DNA from: Spirochaetales bacterium
GTDB taxonomy: Bacteria > Spirochaetota > Spirochaetia > SZUA-6 > RPPD01
DNA: 64,000 bases
Direction: 5' to 3'
NCBI GenBank assembly: GCA_016930675.1
Contig: JAFGGG010000043.1
Location: 1 to 64,000, forward strand
The notes under the pieces are model-generated. The model ran no database searches. It had not been told where the DNA came from and saw nothing but the letters and a program-made list of their open reading frames with translations. Below are positions 28,868-37,556 of this stretch, one piece after another (position 1 is the stretch's first letter; each line of letters starts with the position of its first letter). Made by a program: the position numbers and the translations under genes.

Positions 28868-29539
28868 ATGATGATAAGAAAAATATTAAGCATCTCACTG
28901 CTTTACATGATAAGCGCGGTTTCCGTGATCAACGCCCAGGATTCTGCAATCGGAGCGGACATACGCGAAGATGAAAACGGGATTCGCAATGTGTACATAA
29001 CCAAAGACAGCAAGGTTACCAGTATAACCAAATTCAAAAATCCGCATCACATTTACAGCGCGGAATTTTCTCCTTCGCAAAAATGGCTGCTGATAACGCA
29101 CATGGACTATAAGCCGCTCAAACTGGCGGTATATGATTTATCCACATACAATCTTGTCAAGCGCACAGAACCCGGACACGGCTGGCATTTTTCCTGGACA
29201 ACTGCGGACACTATCATCCACTACTGGGGCTGCGGTTCAAGTTGTGTACAATATACGTTATATGACCATCATTTGAATGTGATGTTTACAAAAGGTACTA
29301 CTGGCATCACCATCTCTCCTGCAAGAGATAAAATGATAACGTTCCCTTCAACTGCTGCAGATGACGAGGGAATAATAGTATATTATTTTAAAAATCCAAA
29401 TAAAGAACACAAAATATCGATTGCTCACCTTTCCAGCGTGGCACGAATCATATAGGCAGATAATAATACAGTAATCATCGAATATTATCATAAAAACGGC
29501 GAACGCCTGCGGATTACAAAACAGCTGCCGGCCGATTAA
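28868..29539 (+). pseudogene. Secreted hypothetical protein with in-frame amber (TAG 29453-29455)
   Basis: ORF stops at ...SSVARII*, but the frame continues ADNNTVIIEYYHKNGERLRITKQLPAD* to 29539. Confidence 0.6.
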
Positions 29540-29602
29540 GTGTTTATTGGTGCTTTAAAACGGGATTCACATCACGAGAAAATGTTTAATATTGCATACA
29601 TT

Positions 29603-30913
29603 TCACCGCGCCCGCCTGGCCATAAGCAGCACGGTCCGCTCAGCCGTCTGTGCAGGGATAAGGTTGAACTCTTTCAGCCGGTTCATAAGCTCCACCTTGT
29701 TGCCCACCTTCAGTTTGTTATAGATATTGGTGATGTGGCGCTTGAGCGTGTTCTCCGTCACCCCCACGGCTTCGGCTGTTTCGCGGTTGGTGTAGCCCTC
29801 GCTTAAAAGCTGCACAATTTCGGCCTCGCGCCCGGTTATCCGGTAAAAGGCCTTGAGCTGCCTGAGCTCCTTTACCTCCCTGCCCACCACCAGCACGCCC
29901 AGGGCGTCGCCGAAGCGGTCTTTGACCAGTGAGAACCTGGCGTCCATGAGTATATCCTCGCTTTTATGATTTTTAAAGTTCAGGCGGCAGGCGAAGTTCG
30001 ACGCCTTTTGTTTTATCAGGTTTTCGATCTCCGTGCGCAGCTCCGCGAACCGGGGAACAAAGGGCTCAAGCGAGCTTCCTTCCATTTTATCCCCGCCCAA
30101 AAGGGCCCTGGCTTTGTCGTTTACCGTGATGATCTCGCCTCTGGTGTTGATGAGCAGGATGGGCTCCTCTATTCTGCTCACGATGTCCTTGTTCACCAGC
30201 TCCGGAGTGAGGGCGAGCAGGCGGTAGCGCGACAGGCAGATCCAGAAGCCGATGGTCCAGAAAATATAAAATAATGCCCCGCTGCCTATCCATTCGTATT
30301 TAAGCAGCTTGAGTATGTTAAAAAACAGAACCATATAAATCAAAAATGCAAGTGTGGCTGCAAACAAAGAAATAAGCAGAACCAGGGCCTGTCGTTTCTC
30401 TCTTTTTACGGCAGTGCGGAAAAACCAGATTATATTGATAACCACGAACACAAGGGTAAAGAAACCGAAAAAAGAGCAGTACAGATTGAAATTGGCCTGG
30501 CCCTCGATGCTGAACAGGCGCCAGGAATCTTCATAGCGGATGAAAGTTACATAGGGCCAGGTTAAGGAGTTTTTAACGGCCATGGCCGCGCCCGGTATAA
30601 GCAAAGCGGCATAATGAAACCATCTCAAACGAATCAGTCTGGACAACTGCAGCGACACGATAACAGCCAAAATAGGAAGAAACACACTCAGCGATGTACC
30701 GTGAATATAAACAAATAAAATTTGATCTTCACTTTTAAAAAGCTGATATAAAATCGGCGCGAGACAGCCTTCCACAAGAATCATTGTCAATATAAAATAA
30801 GTTATATGTATCTTGTGCCTGGGATTCAAAAAAAGCACATGCAGGCCCATGTACAGATTGATGAAGAGGGCTATCATGCATAAAAGCATAAACACAATCA
30901 TAAATGCCGGCAC
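29603..30913 (-). CDS. 7TM (histidine-kinase N-terminal type) + PAS + LuxR-type HTH membrane transcription factor
   Basis: Seven hydrophobic segments; PAS 'EEPILLINTRGEIITVNDKARALLG'; HTH 'ITGREAEIVQLLSEGYTNRETAEAVGVTENTLKRHITNIYNKLKVGNKVEL'. Confidence 0.85.
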   Translation of the reverse strand: MPAFMIVFMLLCMIALFINLYMGLHVLFLNPRHKIHITYFILTMILVEGCLAPILYQLFKSEDQILFVYIHGTSLSVFLPILAVIVSLQLSRLIRLRWFHYAALLIPGAAMAVKNSLTWPYVTFIRYEDSWRLFSIEGQANFNLYCSFFGFFTLVFVVINIIWFFRTAVKREKRQALVLLISLFAATLAFLIYMVLFFNILKLLKYEWIGSGALFYIFWTIGFWICLSRYRLLALTPELVNKDIVSRIEEPILLINTRGEIITVNDKARALLGGDKMEGSSLEPFVPRFAELRTEIENLIKQKASNFACRLNFKNHKSEDILMDARFSLVKDRFGDALGVLVVGREVKELRQLKAFYRITGREAEIVQLLSEGYTNRETAEAVGVTENTLKRHITNIYNKLKVGNKVELMNRLKEFNLIPAQTAERTVLLMARRAR

Positions 30914-31003
30914 CGTGATGTTCTGTTGTTGAGATAATTATAATAGAAATAAAAAGAGGTGTAAAACAGATTTTTTTAGCGAATTACCCGGAGGACCGCG
31001 CGT

Positions 31004-31437
31004 TCACCTGCACAATTTCTGAAAATCCTTATCGCCCCGGAGATTCATGTAAAAGAGATTCAGTACGGCGCTGTCTTTGTAAGAGGCGTCAAGATCGACG
31101 GCCTTCTTTAAATCGGAGAGCGATTTGTTCTTGTCGCCCTTCATGCAGTACGCGCCGCCGCGATTAAAGTACGCGTCCGCGAAATTGGGATTCAGTTTGA
31201 CGGCCTTGTCAAAATCGAATTTCTTGCTCCAGCAAATACCGCGGTTGAAGTAGGCCGCGGACAGGTTCTTCAGGGAAAGCTCTCCGGAGTCAATGGCTTT
31301 TGTGTAAAGCCTGACGGCCGTATCCCAGTAGCCGCTTTATGCGCCGCGATGCCTGCTTCCAGATCATCAAAGCCATCGGCCCAGACTAAAAAAGCTGTGC
31401 ACGCGAGTAAAAATAAAACATATGACAGCTTGTTCAT
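31004..31437 (-). pseudogene. Frameshifted small TPR protein
   Basis: MNKLSYVLFLLACTAFLVWADGFDDLEAGIAAHK then a shift to GYWDTAVRLYTKAIDSGELSLKNLSAAYFNRGICWSKKFDFDKAVKLNPNFADAYFNRGGAYCMKGDKNKSLSDLKKAVDLDASYKDSAVLNLFYMNLRGDKDFQKLCR*. Confidence 0.75.
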
Positions 31438-31491
31438 TCCGCCTCCCTTCCGGGCAAGCACTGAAACAAGTGCAGGCTTGCCGGTATGACA

Positions 31492-31521
31492 GGCAATGCG
31501 AAGATTGTATTTCGCATTGCC
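31492..31521. repeat. Perfect inverted repeat
   Basis: GGCAATGCGAA-gattgtat-TTCGCATTGCC, 11-bp stem. Confidence 0.8.
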
Positions 31522-31600
31522 CGCCTCCTTATTATATATAGAAATGAATAACCCGCCCGGGAAAATGCATCCGGGCGGACTGTCTATTAATCAACTTGCC

Positions 31601-32911
31601 TTATTCCTTTTTATAAACATACGCCGCGCCGCAATCAGTGCCGGTCCCGTTCTCACCATACGCTCCCACGATGGCATAATCTCCTGCCATAGCAACTGAA
31701 CAACCCAAATAATCATCATCTGCCGCGTCGCTTGCCGTAAGTTTTGTCACCTCTCCCCAATTGTCTGATCCTCCCTGATTGCGGTAATAGATATACACCG
31801 CCCCGCGATCACTGCCGGCTCCGTCTTCTAATTCTGCTCCGACGATGACGTAATCAACAGATATGGCTACTGAACTACCAAAGATATCACCATCTGCCGC
31901 ATCACTTGCCGTAAGCTTTATCACCTCTCCCCAGTTGTCGGCTCCTCCCTGATCGCGGTTAAAGATATACACCGCCCCGCGATCACTGCCGGCACCATCT
32001 TCCTCTTCTGCTCCTACAATGGCATGATCTTCTGAGATAGCCACAGAACAGCCAAAATAATCAACATTTGCCGCATCACTTGCCGTAAGCTTTTTAACCT
32101 CTCCCCAGTTGTTAGCCCCGCCCTGGTCGCGGTGATAGATATACGCCGCGCCGCGATTACTGCCGGCACCATCTTCAAGCCATGCGCCCACAATGGCATA
32201 ATCACCTGAGATGGCTACCGAACGGCCAAATTGATCTGTATCTTCCGCATCGCTGGCCGTAAGCTTTGTCACCTCTCCCCAGTTGTCGGCTCCTCCCTGA
32301 TCGCGGTTAAAGATATACGCCGCGCCGCGATTACTGCCGGCCCCATCTTCCAAAAATGCTCCCGCAACAGCATAATCCCCTGAGATGGCTACCGAACAAC
32401 CAAAATAATCATCATCTGCCGCGTCGCTGGCCGTAAGTTTTTTAACCTCTCCCCAGTTGTCGGCTCCTCCCTGATCGCGGTTAAAGATATACGCCGCGCC
32501 GCGATTACTGCCGGCTCCGTCTTCATAGTAGGCACCAACAATGGCATAATCACCTGATATAGCTACTGAGTAACCAAACAAATCAGTATTCTCCGCGTCA
32601 CTGGCCATAAGTTTGGTCACCTCTCCCCAGTTGTTTGATCCTCCCTGGTTGCAATAATAGATGTAAGCCGCTCCACGATTGCCAATTACTCCGTCTTCAT
32701 AGGGTGCACCCACAATGGCATAATCACCTGATACGGATACTGAATCGCCGAACCAATCATCAATTTCCGCATCGCTGGCCGCAAGCTTCTTTACTTCACT
32801 AAAGGACACCTCACCGCCTCCTCCTCCGCCTCCACTCTGCAGCGAACAGTCGGGAGTCAAAAAAATTGCCGCAACAACAAAAACAAATAAAAAGCCTTTT
32901 TTCATAATCAC
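31601..32911 (-). CDS. FG-GAP/beta-propeller repeat lipoprotein, seven tandem ~58-aa repeats
   Basis: Lipobox '...FLTPDCSLQSGGGGGGG'; repeats 'NWGEVxKLTASDAxxxDxFGxSVAISGDYAIVGAxxEDGAGSNRGAAYIFNRDQGGAD'. Confidence 0.9.
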   Translation of the reverse strand: MIMKKGFLFVFVVAAIFLTPDCSLQSGGGGGGGEVSFSEVKKLAASDAEIDDWFGDSVSVSGDYAIVGAPYEDGVIGNRGAAYIYYCNQGGSNNWGEVTKLMASDAENTDLFGYSVAISGDYAIVGAYYEDGAGSNRGAAYIFNRDQGGADNWGEVKKLTASDAADDDYFGCSVAISGDYAVAGAFLEDGAGSNRGAAYIFNRDQGGADNWGEVTKLTASDAEDTDQFGRSVAISGDYAIVGAWLEDGAGSNRGAAYIYHRDQGGANNWGEVKKLTASDAANVDYFGCSVAISEDHAIVGAEEEDGAGSDRGAVYIFNRDQGGADNWGEVIKLTASDAADGDIFGSSVAISVDYVIVGAELEDGAGSDRGAVYIYYRNQGGSDNWGEVTKLTASDAADDDYLGCSVAMAGDYAIVGAYGENGTGTDCGAAYVYKKE

Positions 32912-33013
32912 GCCTCCTAAAAAAATATATATAAGGTAAATAGATAGCCCGCCGCGTAATTTCTGACATCACCCGAAAGTAGTAGATGAGAAAAATATTG
33001 TAATTATTGCTTT

Positions 33014-33721
33014 TTATGCCCCGGATTTCAGCAGAACAACCCTGTCCGCCGTCTAATCCGGGATAAGGCTGTTTTTATTTCACCTTGAGTGTTTATAAGC
33101 ACTACAAGTTCATCGACTCTGGTAACTACGTCCCTGCTTACAGGCTCTGGTGTAAGCGAAAGCATGCGGTAGCGCGACAGGCAGATCCAGAAGCCGATTG
33201 TCCAGAAGATGAAAAACAGGATACCGTCACCCAGCCATTCGAATTCGATCCATTTGAAGATATGCAGCGCAAAAACCATATAAAAAATAAATTATAAAAT
33301 GATCATGGCAGTCAATACTCGATAAGCGCCATGAATTCCCGTAACGCATGAAGGTTGCATAGGGAGTGGTCAGAGAGTTTTTTACCGCTATAACAAAGGC
33401 GGGCAGAAAAATCAGGACATAATGATACTTTTTTAACTCAATCAGTTTGGACAGCTGAAGTATTAGTATAACAGTCAATGGCATGATAAAAAAATTCAAT
33501 GACGTATCGTGCTTATACAGTAAAAGAATATTCTCTTGTTTTTCAAAAAGCTGCATCGATATGACTGAAAGAATACCAATCGACAGGATAAGACTTAATA
33601 AAAAGTAAGTGATATGTGTTTTATGCTTCGGATTTATAAACAGGACATGAAGGCCCATATAAAGATTGATGAAAAGGATTATCATACAGATGAGTATAAA
33701 TCCGATCATAAAAGTGATCAT
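33014..33721 (-). pseudogene. Degenerate, internally deleted paralog of the 7TM-PAS-LuxR regulator
   Basis: Frame 1 MITFMIGFILICMIILFINLYMGLHVLFINPKHKTHITYF...; frame 2 MVFALHIFKWIEFEWLGDGILFFIFWTIGFWICLSRYRMLSLTPEPVSRDVVTRVDELVVLINTQGEI; frame 3 LIPD*TADRVVLLKSGA*, matching LIPAQTAERTVLLMARRAR of the intact copy. Confidence 0.8.
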
Positions 33722-33934
33722 TATGATAGGATATTATTGTAAAATAATCAAATATATAAATTACGAAATCACCGCGAGGAGCTGAGACCGGGAGAAAAAC
33801 AGAGAATGATTTAAGAAGTTATAGGTTTATTTGTATTATCCTTTTCTATAAAACCAATCCTCCATGAGGTTATCAGCTGTTTGAATATCATGTTACCATG
33901 TCTGCCGTCTATTCAATAGATATTTAAATAGAAT

Positions 33935-33964
33935 TTGAATTTTGTTTATAATATATTATATAAT
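33935..33964 (+). promoter_or_regulatory. Promoter-like element upstream of the OM-barrel gene
   Basis: TTGAAT-18 bp-TATAAT. Confidence 0.45.
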
Positions 33965-34000
33965 AATTATACAATATTAATTAAAGAGGAGGAGTTATTT

Positions 34001-34657
34001 ATGAGAAATACTCTGTATAAGGTATTGATTGTTTTTCTGTTGTTTTTGGTACCGGCTGCGGCTTTCAGCCAGGACATAAAGATTGGGATAAAGGCCGGAG
34101 TAGGACTGCCGTTTTACACGGGAGAGGATTATGACAATTTTATTTCTCCATTGGAGACACAAATTGTTATCGGATGGGGAGGAGGAGCATTCATTTCGTT
34201 GGGATTTGATATGATAGCCATTCAGGTAGAACTGCTGTATACCGCCGCCGGAGGACAGTTTGGGGATTCTTCCGGTTCATGGGTGAATTATGACAATTTT
34301 TTGGAAATACCGGTATTGGTGAAACTGAGATTCAAGATATCGGAGATGACTGCTTATGTTTTTGCCGGACCTGATGTTTTAATTAAAGCCGGAGATTTCG
34401 ATTTCGAAACATTTGATGCCGATGGCAACAGCACCGCCACCGGAAACTGGATTGATGACAATTTGGAACCGGTACAGTATGGTTTGGTTATCGGAGGCGG
34501 GCTCGATATACCAATGGGCAGTTATTTTATATCTGTTGACGTACGCTATATGTTAGGTATCACGACAAGACATAATGAAGACATGCCTGCTCTTACCGGT
34601 CAGGAATGGTACCAGAATAATATTCAGCTTATGGTTGGTTTCGGAATAAGTTTGTAA
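34001..34657 (+). CDS. Outer-membrane beta-barrel protein
   Basis: Signal peptide MRNTLYKVLIVFLLFLVPAAAFSQ; 'IKIGIKAGVGLPFYTGEDY...YGLVIGGGLDIPMGSYFISVDVRYMLGI'; gaggagg RBS. Confidence 0.75.
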   Translation: MRNTLYKVLIVFLLFLVPAAAFSQDIKIGIKAGVGLPFYTGEDYDNFISPLETQIVIGWGGGAFISLGFDMIAIQVELLYTAAGGQFGDSSGSWVNYDNFLEIPVLVKLRFKISEMTAYVFAGPDVLIKAGDFDFETFDADGNSTATGNWIDDNLEPVQYGLVIGGGLDIPMGSYFISVDVRYMLGITTRHNEDMPALTGQEWYQNNIQLMVGFGISL

Positions 34658-34976
34658 TATTTACCGAACACTGCCATTCAATTTGAATTACGATCTCTGC
34701 AATAAGCTGCCAAATAATCAGGATGGCTTTCCGGTTTTTGGGGACAAAAGACAGTATCGATTAAAAAGGCCGCATGTGTCGGCAGCAGGTTTTTTATGTT
34801 TCCATGGTTATTGAACAACGGAAATAGTATCTAGTTATCTATTCTATGCCGCAATTTGCTACAGGGTATCCAATAATATTTTTTAACATCTTTTCTTGAC
34901 CTGACTATAGCTTTACAGTTTATCTTCTTATTAAACGGGTCTCGAGCCCCAAAATTCTAGTAAAACACATGGAGGT

Positions 34977-35543
34977 ATGAAACGTATGGACACGAAAAAA
35001 TCGGACAACATCGTGCAGTCTTACCTGCGGCAAAATCCCAAATTACAGAGGAGAGCTTTGAGCTTTTCCGCGACCTGGCATACTACGGCGGACAAACTCT
35101 TTCCCCTGTTATGTCCGGCCAGAGAAGCCGACTGGATTCCCGGCTGGAATTGCAGGATGATCTATTCAGGTACGGGTTACGCGGAAGACAAATGCGTGTT
35201 TACCACGGATGCAGCCAATCCGTTGGGAAGCGGTACGTGGGCGTTCACGCGTTATGAACAAAATAAGCTGGTGAAATTCGTGCGCATCGATCAAAATATC
35301 TTCACCCACGCCGGCATAACACTGACGGACAATAATGACGGAACGGTTACGGGAACATGGAACCTTATTGATACCGCGTTAACGGAAAAAGGCAATAAGC
35401 AGCTTGAAAAGCAGCCAGATCCTGATGAATCGGCACGGGCAATCTTTCACATGATCGACACTTATCTTAAAAAGGGGAAAAAACAGGGCAGAGCTTCGCT
35501 GTTCATGAAAATGCTTCACGGGCATAAATCGGGCGGAGATTGA
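34977..35543 (+). CDS. SRPBCC-fold protein
   Basis: 'SFSATWHTTADKLFPLLCPAREADWIPGWNCRMIYSG...TLTDNNDGTVTGTWNLIDTALTEKGN'. Confidence 0.65.
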   Translation: MKRMDTKKSDNIVQSYLRQNPKLQRRALSFSATWHTTADKLFPLLCPAREADWIPGWNCRMIYSGTGYAEDKCVFTTDAANPLGSGTWAFTRYEQNKLVKFVRIDQNIFTHAGITLTDNNDGTVTGTWNLIDTALTEKGNKQLEKQPDPDESARAIFHMIDTYLKKGKKQGRASLFMKMLHGHKSGGD

Positions 35544-35585
35544 CTTTAAGGCGGGCGCCCACTATACTTCTTATGAAAATAACTC

Positions 35586-36158
35586 ATGCCTATGTATTTG
35601 ATTCGTGAGCTGGCTCGCAAATATAATCTTACCCGCTCCTCACTGCTGTATTACGATTCCATCGGCCTGCTGTCGCCGAGGGGCAGAACGCAGGCGGGGT
35701 ACCGTGTGTATAACGATGGAGACGAAAAACGGCTTGCAAACATCATACTCTTTCGCTCCATGGGCATATCGCTCAGCCAGATAAAAGAACTGCTGGAAAA
35801 CGACCATTCCAAACTGGCCTCGGTACTGTTTAAACGCCTGGGGCATTTGAATCAGGAAATCGCGGCTTTAAGAAATCAGCAAAAAAATATTATTAATCTG
35901 CTGAAAGAGGTGGGAAATTTAAAAAAGTTCATAGACACCCTGAAAAACAGGCGTGTGAATATGTCTCTGCTGGACGGTATCGATCCGCTGGAATGGCACA
36001 GGCGGTTTGAAGAAATGTCGCCGGACATCCACGGGGAACTGCTGGCCATCATCCGTTCCATACCTGAAGAAGTGAAGAAACATCATCTCAGCGCGCTTGC
36101 ATCCCTACCGGAAAAGCAGAGAAAAGAACTCAACAGATTTATAGAGAGGATCCACTAA
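35586..36158 (+). CDS. MerR-family transcriptional regulator
   Basis: 'LIRELARKYNLTRSSLLYYDSIGLLSPRGRTQAGYRVYNDGDEKRLANIILFRSMGISLSQIKELL'. Confidence 0.9.
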   Translation: MPMYLIRELARKYNLTRSSLLYYDSIGLLSPRGRTQAGYRVYNDGDEKRLANIILFRSMGISLSQIKELLENDHSKLASVLFKRLGHLNQEIAALRNQQKNIINLLKEVGNLKKFIDTLKNRRVNMSLLDGIDPLEWHRRFEEMSPDIHGELLAIIRSIPEEVKKHHLSALASLPEKQRKELNRFIERIH

Positions 36159-36163
36159 AAATT

Positions 36164-36883
36164 ATGCACGTAAATGCAATCGACATCAACGCGGGGGCCT
36201 TTCCCACAGACGAGTATTATCCTTTCAACCTGGAGATCATGCGCAAAACACCCGGGCTGGAACTGAAAAAAGCGGTAAGTTTTTTTGTGGGGGAAAACGG
36301 TTCGGGCAAGTCCACCCTGCTCAAGGCCATTTCCACGGCCTGCGGTTACTATATCTGGCAGGGAGTGACGCGCCAGCCTGCCTTTACCAATCCCTACGAA
36401 AAGTACTTGTACAAGCACCTTACCGTACACTGGGTGAACGGCAGAACACCCGGTTCTTTTTTCGCGGCCGAGTTGTTTAAAAATTTCTCCGTGATATTGG
36501 ATGATTGGGCAAGAGACGATCCCGGTCTGCTTGACTATTTCGGCGGATCATCACTCGTGGCCCAATCACACGGCCAGAGTCATATGGCCTTCTTTAAAAG
36601 CCGCTTCGAACGCAAGGGGCTTTATCTTCTGGATGAACCGGAAAACGCCCTCTCCCCTCTGCACCAGATCGAGCTGCTGCATCTGCTGCGCGACATGTCC
36701 CGCGACGGGCACGCCCAGTTCATCATCGCCTCGCATTCGCCGATCCTGCTTGCTTTGCCCGAAGCCGACATCTTCAGTTTCAATCATGTTCCTATAAAAA
36801 AGATCTCGTATGAACAAACCGATTATTATAAGGTGTATAAAGAATTCCTGAACAACAGGAAAAAATATTTATCTGATGTATAA
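36164..36883 (+). CDS. AAA/ABC-type ATPase
   Basis: 'VSFFVGENGSGKSTLLKAIS', 'LYLLDEPENALSP', 'FIIASHSPILLALPEADIF'. Confidence 0.85.
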   Translation: MHVNAIDINAGAFPTDEYYPFNLEIMRKTPGLELKKAVSFFVGENGSGKSTLLKAISTACGYYIWQGVTRQPAFTNPYEKYLYKHLTVHWVNGRTPGSFFAAELFKNFSVILDDWARDDPGLLDYFGGSSLVAQSHGQSHMAFFKSRFERKGLYLLDEPENALSPLHQIELLHLLRDMSRDGHAQFIIASHSPILLALPEADIFSFNHVPIKKISYEQTDYYKVYKEFLNNRKKYLSDV

Positions 36884-36925
36884 TATTATAAAAGTGTGTA
36901 TTATCACAAAAAATCGGAGGATTGA

Positions 36926-37351
36926 ATGAAAAAAATATTATTACTCCTTACAGCGGTATTACTGTTTTCGGGATGCGCATCAACTTTCTTCATCAATGGT
37001 GCCGACAAAATTCCTGAAAACCAGCGTGTGAAAATTGTCCATGACAAATACATTGCTATTGGCAAAATAGACGACGAGTGGGTCCCTGCAACAGCCAGAA
37101 GCATGGGCTCTCCGCAGGAGTACACGTACTTCCTTACACCCGGAGCTCATATCGTGCATATACAATATATCACAATGGAGGACGAGGGATTCGCGATTAT
37201 TATCCGTCCCGGCGAGGATGCAGAATTCAAGAAGGATACCAGGAAGGATCCTGTTGAGTTGAGGTATGTATTTGAGGCAGGGAAAACATATGTGATCAAC
37301 TATACATTCCCTGACGAGTATTCTATTAAATATTCCATAGAAGAACGCTAA
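36926..37351 (+). CDS. Hypothetical lipoprotein (DUF2846-like)
   Basis: 'LLLTAVLLFSGCAST' lipobox; 'YTYFLTPGAHIVHIQYITME...FEAGKTYVINY'. Confidence 0.55.
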   Translation: MKKILLLLTAVLLFSGCASTFFINGADKIPENQRVKIVHDKYIAIGKIDDEWVPATARSMGSPQEYTYFLTPGAHIVHIQYITMEDEGFAIIIRPGEDAEFKKDTRKDPVELRYVFEAGKTYVINYTFPDEYSIKYSIEER

Positions 37352-37454
37352 AGGTTTGGTGAAGCGCACTAGACGGCAGTGCTCTCCTGAAGCCCCTGTA
37401 CAGACCAATGACAATAGTATTCTTGAAAATTCGCGGTGCTATTTTAGCTTTACT

Positions 37455-37483
37455 TTGACACTCCTTTTTAAATAATATATAAA
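37455..37483 (+). promoter_or_regulatory. Sigma70-like promoter for the aconitase gene
   Basis: TTGACA-17 bp-TATAAA. Confidence 0.6.
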
Positions 37484-37556
37484 TGATGAATTGACGGCCT
37501 TTTCATTAAGGGGCCGGGCGGCAATCGACCCATTCAATTTTAAAACGGAGGAAGCT

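Noticed and set aside
31601-32911. Possible CRISPR-like periodicity at 31.6-32.9 kb
   Set aside because: The periodic signal is 174 bp and in-frame coding FG-GAP repeats, not short repeats with spacers.
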